DNA of 9,019 nucleotides from Pseudomonadota bacterium. Its GTDB lineage: Bacteria; Pseudomonadota; Alphaproteobacteria; Sphingomonadales; Sphingomonadaceae. The translations under genes were made by a program, and so were the position numbers. Below the pieces are notes generated by a model. That model saw nothing but the letters and a program-made list of their open reading frames with translations, made no database searches and had not been told where the DNA came from. Shown here piece after piece: positions 1 through 6,191 of the stretch. Within the stretch, counting starts at the first letter, position 1. Each line of letters opens with the position of its first letter. Location of the stretch: assembly GCA_023433445.1 (NCBI GenBank), contig JAEZCS010000182.1:1-9019 (forward strand), given 5' to 3'.

Positions 1-236
1 GATGCGAGGAGCATCACGCCGACGGGTCCATCAGTCTTGATGTAGTCGTGGCATGTTCGAAGCTGCGGACAATGCGATGTGGGTCAGTATCGTGACCAGA
101 TGAGATATGATCTGCATCAATATAGAAGGTGATCGACGTTGCATCTGATGTGCGCGACGACAGGATGCGATCTGCGCTTCTTCTTCAATCTTTAGGGGCT
201 GGTCGGGCAAGTTTTTGATTTCATCGGATTGTGTCG

Positions 237-262
237 GGAACGGGCCTGCTATTGCACTCGTT
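237..262 (+). promoter_or_regulatory. Putative EcfG (general stress response sigma) promoter
   Basis: The sequence shows GGAAC at 237-241, a 17-base spacer (242-258) and CGTT at 259-262. This matches the consensus known for alphaproteobacterial EcfG-type ECF sigma factors (GGAAC, 16-17 bases, CGTT). It lies 26 bases upstream of the ATG at 289, so transcription would start near 268-270 and leave a leader of about 20 bases. It is correctly placed to drive the three-gene operon 289-2897. I found no second copy in front of the CHAT operon. The match is exact in both boxes, but the motif is short and the assignment rests on sequence alone. Confidence 0.68.
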
Positions 263-264
263 AA

Positions 265-294
265 GGCCGCATTCCTCAGGAGGATGCAATGGCC
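265..294 (+). promoter_or_regulatory. Ribosome binding site inside a possible leader hairpin
   Basis: A strong Shine-Dalgarno sequence, AGGAGG (278-283), sits 5 bases before the ATG at 289 and fixes that start. The surrounding bases are self-complementary. GCAT (269-272) can pair with ATGC (284-287), CCT (274-276) with AGG (281-283), and GGCC (265-268) with GGCC (291-294) across the start codon. T273 would be bulged and bases 277-280 would form the loop. Half of the ribosome binding site would therefore be base-paired. If transcription starts near 268-270, only the inner 7 bp could form in the mRNA. A regulatory role is inference. Confidence 0.35.
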
Positions 295-897
295 GACACG
301 ATCGACCCGGCGCGTGCCGACGACGCGCCGCTTTCCACATCGAAACACCGCGGTGCTGCCGTGGAGGCAGCGGGCAATGCGACGCTGCCGCATCCGGCGG
401 ACGGCAATGCCGATACGCTGATCGGGCGCACCGTGACGATCCGGCGCCCGCGCGCCGAACTATTCGCCTTCTGGCGAGACTTCACCAACCTTCCCCACGT
501 GCTCGAGAATGTCGAGCGGATTGAGGTGCTGGACGACCGCCGCTCGCACTGGACGGTGACCGCACCAGGCGGGAACACCGTCGAATGGGTGGCGGCAATC
601 ACCGACGAAAAGGAGGGCGAGTATATCGCCTGGGCGTCGGAGGAGGGTGCGGACGTGCCCAACAGCGGGCGTATCGATTTCCGCGACGCGCAGGGCGATC
701 GCGGCACGATCGTCACCGCGACGATCCTTTATGATCCGCCCGCCGGGCTGATCGGCAAGGTCATCGCCAAGATGTTCCAGCGCGAACCGCACATCCAGGC
801 GCGGCGCGACCTGCGTCGACTGAAGCAATTGATGGAAACCGGCGAAATCGCGACAGCGGTCTGGACCAAGGCACAATATGAGGAGGAGCAGAACTGA
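289..897 (+). CDS. SRPBCC family protein (polyketide cyclase/dehydrase-like)
   Basis: The 202-residue product has no signal peptide or membrane segment and should be cytoplasmic. Residues 1-43 are a low-complexity polar tail. Residues 44-190 match the START/SRPBCC fold as found in the bacterial polyketide cyclase/dehydrase-like family. Family-type landmarks include FWRDFTNLPHVLENV near 61-75, the region around W88, VEWVAAI at 98-104, IAWAS at 113-117, a GTIV strand near 139, the turn DPPAG at 149-153, and the C-terminal helix DLRRLKQLMETGEI at 174-187. The fold encloses a hydrophobic cavity, but the ligand is unknown. The gene is first in a three-gene operon behind an EcfG-like promoter, and its stop shares one base with the next start (TGATG). 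Proteins of this type often occur among stress-induced alphaproteobacterial genes, which fits the promoter. The family call is firm; the function is open. Confidence 0.92.
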   Translation: MADTIDPARADDAPLSTSKHRGAAVEAAGNATLPHPADGNADTLIGRTVTIRRPRAELFAFWRDFTNLPHVLENVERIEVLDDRRSHWTVTAPGGNTVEWVAAITDEKEGEYIAWASEEGADVPNSGRIDFRDAQGDRGTIVTATILYDPPAGLIGKVIAKMFQREPHIQARRDLRRLKQLMETGEIATAVWTKAQYEEEQN

Positions 898-2090
898 TGC
901 GCGCGCTCACCTGGCATGGCAAGCATGACGTCCGTGTGGACACTGTTGATGATCCCGAAATCATCAATCCGCGCGACGCAATCATCAAGATCACTTCGAC
1001 CGCGATTTGCGGATCCGACTTGCATCTTTATGATGGGTACATCCCGACAATGCAGACGGGCGACATCCTGGGCCATGAGTTCATGGGCGAAGTGGTGGAA
1101 ACCGGGCCAAAATCGACACTGCAGAAGGGTCAGCGCGTCGTGGTGCCCTTCACCATCAGTTGCGGCGGCTGCTTCCATTGCGAAAAGCATCAATATTCCG
1201 CCTGCGAGAACAGCCTGCCTGCCGAAAATCAGGAGATAGCGCAGACGCTCTACGGCCAGCCGATGGCGGGGCTGTTCGGCTACAGCCACATGACCGGCGG
1301 CTATGCGGGCGGACAGGCGGAATATGTCCGCGTGCCCTTTTCCGACGTGGGCCCGATCGTGATTCCCGACGGGGTCGATGACGACAAGGTGCTGTTCCTG
1401 TCCGACATCCTGCCCACCGGCTGGATGGCCGCGGAAAATGCGGAGATCGAGCCGGGCGATACGGTCGCCGTCTGGGGCTGCGGCCCGGTCGGGCTTTTCG
1501 CCGTGCAGTCCGCTTTCCTGATGGGCGCTGAGCGGGTGATCGCCATCGATCATTTCCCCCGCCGCCTGGAACTGGCGCGCAAGTTCGGCGCGGAGACGAT
1601 CAACTATGAGGAAAGCAAGACCTACGAAGCGTTGATGGAAATGACCGGCGGCATCGGCCCCGACGCCTGCATCGATTCCGTCGGGCTGGAAGCGCACGGC
1701 CTGTTTGCCGACAATATCATCGACCAGATCAAGGTATCGACCTTCATGGGCACGGACCGCGCGCATTCCATCCGTCAGGCGATCATCGCCTGCCGCAAGG
1801 GCGGGCGCGTCTCCATGCCGGCGGTCTATGGCGGCTTTGTCGACAAATTCCCGCTCGGCGCGTTCATGCAAAAGGGGCTGACGCTCAAGACCGGTCAGAC
1901 CCATGTGCAGCATTATATGCCCGCGCTGCTCAACGCGATCATGGAGGGCAAGGTCGATACCACCTTCCTCATCAGCCATCGCCTGCCGCTTGAACAGGCT
2001 GCCGAAGGCTACCGCATGTTCCATGACAAGCAGAATGAAGTGACCAAGATCGTGCTGAAGCCCGGCATGGATCAGGCAGCCGCAGCATGA
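897..2090 (+). CDS. Zinc-dependent alcohol dehydrogenase, formaldehyde dehydrogenase-like
   Basis: The 397-residue protein is a medium-chain, zinc-dependent dehydrogenase of the formaldehyde dehydrogenase-like branch, close in length to the Pseudomonas putida enzyme. Likely catalytic zinc ligands are C38 (AICGSDLH), H60 and E61 (GHEFMGEV), with D170 in LSDILPTGW as a formaldehyde dehydrogenase-type position. The structural zinc site has four cysteines: C89, C92, C95 and C103. The Rossmann nucleotide-binding loop is GCGPVG at 194-199, and D218 at the end of the next strand suggests NAD(H) rather than NADP(H). The insertion around 107-137 is typical of this branch. AGGAGGAG (881-888), inside the preceding gene, serves as ribosome binding site, and the ATG overlaps the preceding TGA, indicating translational coupling. 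The reaction is probably NAD-dependent oxidation of an alcohol or aldehyde; the substrate cannot be read from the sequence. Glutathione-dependent annotation of such genes is common but unproven. Confidence 0.93.
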   Translation: MRALTWHGKHDVRVDTVDDPEIINPRDAIIKITSTAICGSDLHLYDGYIPTMQTGDILGHEFMGEVVETGPKSTLQKGQRVVVPFTISCGGCFHCEKHQYSACENSLPAENQEIAQTLYGQPMAGLFGYSHMTGGYAGGQAEYVRVPFSDVGPIVIPDGVDDDKVLFLSDILPTGWMAAENAEIEPGDTVAVWGCGPVGLFAVQSAFLMGAERVIAIDHFPRRLELARKFGAETINYEESKTYEALMEMTGGIGPDACIDSVGLEAHGLFADNIIDQIKVSTFMGTDRAHSIRQAIIACRKGGRVSMPAVYGGFVDKFPLGAFMQKGLTLKTGQTHVQHYMPALLNAIMEGKVDTTFLISHRLPLEQAAEGYRMFHDKQNEVTKIVLKPGMDQAAAA

Positions 2091-2105
2091 AGTGGAGTAT
2101 GTCCC

Positions 2106-2897
2106 ATGTCTTCGCGTAAACTGGCCGTCGTAACCGGGGCTTCCACCGGCATCGGCTTTGAACTCGCGCATGTCGCGGCGCAGGAGGGCTATGACCTGAT
2201 CGTCGTTGCGGACGAACCGTTGATCGAGGCAGCGGCCAAGGACTTCAGCCGACATGGCAGCGATGTGCACCCGGTCGAGGCCGATCTTTCGACCATCGAA
2301 GGCGTCGATCGGTTGATCGCGGCCACTGGCGGTCGGCCGATCGACATATTGTGCGCCAACGCCGGGCGAGGCGTCGGTCACAGCTTCCTGGAACAAGAGC
2401 TGGCTGACTGGCGCAAGGTAATCGACACGAATATCGTCGGCACGCTCTATCTGTTGCAGCAAGTGCTGAAGCAGATGGTTGCGCGCAACGATGGAAGGAT
2501 ACTAGTCACCGGATCAATCGCCGGCTTCATCCCCGGCGCCTTCCACGCGGTCTATAACGGGACAAAGGCCTTCATCGACAATTTCGTCGAGGCGGTCCGC
2601 AACGAAATCAAGGACAGCGATGGCGTCACCATCACCAACCTCATGCCCGGTGCCACCGAAACAGAGTTTTTCGAGCGCGCGGGCATGGAGGATACGAATG
2701 TCGGCGAGATGCAAAAGGATGATCCGGCCAAGGTTGCGCGGGACGGATGGGACGCCCTGATCGCGGGCAAGGCGCACATCGTCTCTGGCTGGAAGAACAA
2801 GATACAGGTTGCCGCCGCGCATGTCGCACCGCCCAGCCTGATGGCGCAGTTCCACCGCAAGCTCGCGGAACCGGATGGCGAGAAGGGAAAAGAATAG
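2106..2897 (+). CDS. SDR family NAD(P)-dependent oxidoreductase
   Basis: The 263-residue protein is a classical short-chain dehydrogenase/reductase of normal length. The cofactor motif TGASTGIG is at 10-17, the stabilising NAG at 85-87, and the catalytic tetrad is N109, S137, Y150 and K154 (YNGTK). The sequence PGATETEF near 176-183 is the usual segment after the active site. The residue ending the second strand is A35 followed by D36 (VVADEP), so cofactor preference is uncertain. No membrane segment is present. GTGGAG (2092-2097) lies 8 bases before the ATG, and the gap to the dehydrogenase stop is 15 bp, so it is the last gene of the stress operon. The lysine- and glutamate-rich end (about 255-263) is probably disordered. 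The substrate is unknown; a shared carbonyl or alcohol detoxification role with the upstream dehydrogenase is inference. Confidence 0.93.
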   Translation: MSSRKLAVVTGASTGIGFELAHVAAQEGYDLIVVADEPLIEAAAKDFSRHGSDVHPVEADLSTIEGVDRLIAATGGRPIDILCANAGRGVGHSFLEQELADWRKVIDTNIVGTLYLLQQVLKQMVARNDGRILVTGSIAGFIPGAFHAVYNGTKAFIDNFVEAVRNEIKDSDGVTITNLMPGATETEFFERAGMEDTNVGEMQKDDPAKVARDGWDALIAGKAHIVSGWKNKIQVAAAHVAPPSLMAQFHRKLAEPDGEKGKE

Positions 2898-2937
2898 AAG
2901 GCGCCCTCCGCTTGTAGTTCCCTATCCCTCTTTTACC

Positions 2938-2965
2938 TTGCGGCAAGCTGGGGCGGCGCTATGAA
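2938..2965 (+). promoter_or_regulatory. Candidate sigma70-type promoter for the CHAT-cyclase operon
   Basis: TTGCGG (2938-2943) and TATGAA (2960-2965) are separated by 16 bases and resemble weak -35 and -10 elements. This would give transcription starting near 2972 and a leader of about 60 bases before the TTG at 3031. The match is partial (TTG plus TAT.A.). It is the best candidate I see in the 133-bp gap between the two operons. No EcfG-type element is present here on the + strand. Confidence 0.28.
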
Positions 2966-2998
2966 AGGCACGCTGGGTCGCGCCGTGGGGGGCTTGCA

Positions 2999-3010
2999 CG
3001 GATATATCCG
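2999..3010. promoter_or_regulatory. Perfect 12-bp palindrome upstream of the CHAT gene
   Basis: CGGATATATCCG (2999-3010) is exactly self-complementary and ends 20 bases before the TTG start. It falls just downstream of the candidate transcription start, a position suited to an operator bound by a dimeric regulator. It has no unpaired loop, so it is a poorer RNA hairpin than a DNA site. I do not recognise a matching regulator, and chance is possible. Confidence 0.3.
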
Positions 3011-3030
3011 GCGAGGCTGGGGGGAAAGCC

Positions 3031-6000
3031 TTGATCGCTGTAGGGAATTTGTGTCGGTTATTGGCCGGGCTGGGTGCTCTGGGCCTGTCATCTGCGCTGG
3101 CTGCTCAGCCGGGGCTTGACCGGCCCTTGTTGCAGGACAGCTTTCGCATAGGCAGCGGCGGCGGGGCGCTCTGTCAGGCGCAAAGCGTCAATGGCGATCC
3201 GGCAAACCGTACCATGTTCGACCGCGCCTGGACGGTCGTGTGCCGGGATGCCGCGCGTCCGGTGGGCCGGATCTACGCCCTGCGGCGAAGCGAGGCTGAC
3301 ACGGAAGAAGCATTGCTTGAGCGGCTGGCGGCGTCGCGCCGTTCTTCCGTAAATTGTAGCGCTCCGGGCGGGATGATCGTGCCCGACATCGGTACGGTAA
3401 TGGTCCGCAACTGCTCCAGCCAGTCGGGCAGCTATCGCATCCTTTCCGTCGAACGCGGCAAGACGCTGTATGCGACGCAGGGCTTCGCCCCCTATGACAC
3501 AGTTCTCGACCTAGGCCTGCGCACCGTCGTGCTGGGGCGCACCGTGCCGGGCAAGATCGACATCGTGACGACCGGCGGCAGCAATGCAGCGGCCTTTGCC
3601 CGGATGCAGGCCGCTACCCTTGATCCGCAGACGGTGCTGGCGGAGGGCTATCGTCGAAACGCGTCGGGCAACTATGCCGAGGCCGCCGAATTTTTCGACA
3701 GCCTGACCGACCGTTTGGCCCGTGATCCGGCGGCGGATGCATTAAGCCCTGTCGAACGGGCCGACCGGCTGCACGAATATCTCGTGAACCACGGCCTGCA
3801 ATTGTCCAATCTCGGCCTGTTCGATCAGGCTGACGCTGCGTTCGCGCAGGCACGCAGCGTGCAGACAGCCAACGCCGTCCAGCTCCGCCTGCGCCGCAAT
3901 TTCGAGGCGGTCGACCGTCTCAATCAGCAGGATCTTACGGGCGCGCTCGCCTTGCTGGACCGGTCGCCCGATGGCGTCGCCGAGCCTGCGGCTGGCCCTG
4001 ATGGTCCTGTCATCCTGTCGAGCGACGTCGCGGCGGAATTGAGCAGCGGCGCGCCTGAAACGCGTGCGCTTGGCGTGCGCCAAGATACGGGGCTGACGCC
4101 GGGTGAGCGGGCGGCCATACTCGATGCGCAAGCACAGCAACTGCGCGGCACGATTCTGCGCCTGTCCGGCAAGGCTCGCGAGGCCCGCGCCGTCCTTGTC
4201 CAGGCGCTCGAAGATGTGCAGCGGGTTCGCGATGGCCGGGTGACGTCGATCACCCGCCTGCGCGCGCAATTGCTGGGCGAAATTGCGCTGACTCATGAGG
4301 CGGACGGGCATTATGGTGACGCCGAGGCGCGGCTCAACCAAGCCGTCAGTCTGATCGCCGCTCAATATCCCGAAACGATGGCTCTCAACGGCGCCCGTGC
4401 CCGGTTGGGCGCGTTTCTCGTCCGGCGCGGTCGGACCGAGGAGGCGCTGAAGACCTATCGCGCGATCATGACGTCCACCATGGCGAACCGCGGCACGCTG
4501 ACGGCGATGGCGAACCAGTTGCAGCCCTATTTCACGCTGCTCACGTCTGAGATGCCCCGGCGGCCGGAACTTGCCTCGGACCTGTTCGAAGCGTCGCAAC
4601 TGCTGGTGCGCCCCGGCGCGGCCGAGACGCTGGAATTGCTCAGCCGGGAACTGTCGGCTGGCGATGGAGAGGCCGCGCGCCTCTTCCGCCAGTCTGTATC
4701 CCTCTCCCGCGACATAGAGCGTGGCCGCATTGCGCTCGCCCAATTGCGTGAAGCGGGGAGGGACGATAGCGCTGTCCAGGATGAGGTCGCACGGCGGCAG
4801 GCCGAGATTGACGCGCTGGCGACGGATCAGGCCGCGACGCTGACGGCGCTGGCAGTCTATCCGCAATATCGCGCTGTCAGTCCGCAAGCGCTGACCCTTG
4901 AAGAAATGCGAGGAACGTTGAGGGCGGGGGAAGGCTATTACAAGCTCGCCCAACTCGGCGATGCCCTTTATGCGCTGTGGATCGACGGGCAGGGGGCAAC
5001 CGGCTTTCGCATTCCGGCGAGCGCGAGCGAGGTTGCGCGCAAGGTAGCGGCTCTGCGTGAAACGATCTCGATCGATGTCGCCGGCGTGCAATCCACCTAT
5101 GCGCTTGACCTCCCGGTGGCGCGCAGCCTCTACCTCGATCTGTTCGGCCCCGTTAATGAGCGGCTGAAAAGCGTGCGCCATCTGATCTTTGAACCGGACG
5201 GCGCGATGCTGCAACTGCCGGTCAACCTGCTGGTGACCAGTCAGCCCGGCGTCGACGCTTATGCAGAGCGGCTGGCACAGGGCGAGGACGAGTTTGACTT
5301 TCGTGGCGTCGACTGGCTGGGCCGTGATCATGCGGTGAGCACCGCGTTGTCGGCCCGCGCCTTCCGCGACGCCCGGCTGACGCCGCCATCGGGCGCGCCG
5401 CAAAGCTATATCGGCTTTGGTGACAATGCACCGCTTGCCGGGCCAAGGCTTACCGCGATGACGCGTGGCACGTTGCCGGGTCAGGCGGAGGATTGCAGTT
5501 GGTCGCCTGCTCAGTGGAACCACCCGATTCCGGCGGACGAGCTGCGCTTGGCGGTGCAGGCGGTCGGAGCATCGGGCAGCGAACTGGTGACCGGCGCGGC
5601 CTTCACCGATGAGGCAGTCAAGGCGCGCGGGGACCTCGACCGCTTCCGCATCCTGCATTTCGCGACTCATGGCCTCGTCACTCCGCCGCGCGCCGGGTGC
5701 CCTGCGCGCCCCGCCTTGCTGACCAGCTTCGCGCCAAAGGCTGGATCGGACGGATTGCTGCAATTTGGCGAGATATTCGACCTGCGTCTGAATGCGGACA
5801 TGGTCATCCTGTCGGCCTGCGATACGGCGGGTGCGGCGGGCGTGGAAACGACGCGCGCAGCGGGCCTTTCCGGCGGTGGAGGGGCGCTCGATGGATTGGT
5901 CCGTGCCTTTATCGGCGCGGGCAGCCGGTCCGTGATCGCGAGCCACTGGCCCGCTCCCGAAGAATATCGGGCGACCGAAAGATTGATGGCCGGGCTGTTC

Positions 6001-6147
6001 GCTGCGGCCCCTGACGAACCGGTGGGCGAAGCGCTGCGCCAGGCCCAGCTTCGCCTGATGGACGATGCTGAAACCTCGCACCCCTTCTATTGGTCGGGCT
6101 TCGCCATCATCGGCGATGCCGCGCGTCCCTTGATCGCCCGGCCCTGA
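3031..6147 (+). CDS. Exported TPR-CHAT domain protein (caspase-like peptidase fold)
   Basis: The 1038-residue protein starts at a TTG. An in-frame stop at 2962-2964 leaves no earlier start, and GGGGGG (3019-3024) can act as ribosome binding site. Residues 1-25 form a signal peptide (R9, then a hydrophobic core, ending ALAA), so the protein should be exported to the periplasm. Residues 27-185 form an unrecognised domain with four cysteines (48, 71, 109, 128). TPR-like helical pairs follow near 201-230, 245-278, 364-397, 408-442 and 450-480. A long helical or coiled-coil stretch spans 550-613. The CHAT domain fills about 626-1035, with the dyad H880 (HFATHGLV) and C930 (LSACDTAG), plus the family-type ending AFIGAGSRSVIASHW and HPFYWSGFAIIGD. 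Both catalytic residues are present, so proteolysis is plausible; no substrate is known. It is the first gene of an operon with the CHASE2 cyclase, 44 bp away. Confidence 0.93.
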   Translation: MIAVGNLCRLLAGLGALGLSSALAAQPGLDRPLLQDSFRIGSGGGALCQAQSVNGDPANRTMFDRAWTVVCRDAARPVGRIYALRRSEADTEEALLERLAASRRSSVNCSAPGGMIVPDIGTVMVRNCSSQSGSYRILSVERGKTLYATQGFAPYDTVLDLGLRTVVLGRTVPGKIDIVTTGGSNAAAFARMQAATLDPQTVLAEGYRRNASGNYAEAAEFFDSLTDRLARDPAADALSPVERADRLHEYLVNHGLQLSNLGLFDQADAAFAQARSVQTANAVQLRLRRNFEAVDRLNQQDLTGALALLDRSPDGVAEPAAGPDGPVILSSDVAAELSSGAPETRALGVRQDTGLTPGERAAILDAQAQQLRGTILRLSGKAREARAVLVQALEDVQRVRDGRVTSITRLRAQLLGEIALTHEADGHYGDAEARLNQAVSLIAAQYPETMALNGARARLGAFLVRRGRTEEALKTYRAIMTSTMANRGTLTAMANQLQPYFTLLTSEMPRRPELASDLFEASQLLVRPGAAETLELLSRELSAGDGEAARLFRQSVSLSRDIERGRIALAQLREAGRDDSAVQDEVARRQAEIDALATDQAATLTALAVYPQYRAVSPQALTLEEMRGTLRAGEGYYKLAQLGDALYALWIDGQGATGFRIPASASEVARKVAALRETISIDVAGVQSTYALDLPVARSLYLDLFGPVNERLKSVRHLIFEPDGAMLQLPVNLLVTSQPGVDAYAERLAQGEDEFDFRGVDWLGRDHAVSTALSARAFRDARLTPPSGAPQSYIGFGDNAPLAGPRLTAMTRGTLPGQAEDCSWSPAQWNHPIPADELRLAVQAVGASGSELVTGAAFTDEAVKARGDLDRFRILHFATHGLVTPPRAGCPARPALLTSFAPKAGSDGLLQFGEIFDLRLNADMVILSACDTAGAAGVETTRAAGLSGGGGALDGLVRAFIGAGSRSVIASHWPAPEEYRATERLMAGLFAAAPDEPVGEALRQAQLRLMDDAETSHPFYWSGFAIIGDAARPLIARP

Positions 6148-6191
6148 TCACCATGGCGGCGCACGGCCTCTTGCGCCGGGGTGCGCGTGTG

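Noticed and set aside
31..393. 120-residue minus-strand frame reaching into the upstream region
   Set aside because: Its first third is a shadow of the SRPBCC gene and the rest shows no motif. I see no ribosome binding site that would support it. I leave 1-236 as non-coding: apart from a 5-bp stem (GATGC 1-5 with GCATC 11-15), I see nothing there that I can name.
729..2462. 577-residue open frame on the minus strand
   Set aside because: It lies opposite the SRPBCC, dehydrogenase and SDR genes, which carry full catalytic motifs. Its translation is rich in H, R, D and G with no recognisable motif, as expected of an antisense shadow in GC-rich DNA.
2898..2935. Possible terminator after the SDR gene
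   Set aside because: AAG/CTT and CG/CG pairing around CCCTC gives only about 5 bp with a bulge. The TTTT at 2931-2934 is too far from that stem to form an intrinsic terminator.
2961..3113. ATG at 2961 opening a short frame of about 50 codons across the CHAT gene start
   Set aside because: It is out of frame with the CHAT protein and overlaps its signal peptide. It has no good ribosome binding site, and its product has no recognisable feature.
3742..6081. 779-residue open frame on the minus strand
   Set aside because: It lies opposite the CHAT gene. The length comes from biased third-position GC in the real gene. The translation has no domain, membrane or signal pattern.
6153..6191. ATG at 6153 as the cyclase start
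   Set aside because: The preceding bases (GGCCCTGATCACC) contain no Shine-Dalgarno match. The 13 extra residues before 6192 add nothing recognisable. It is kept as a possible alternative only.
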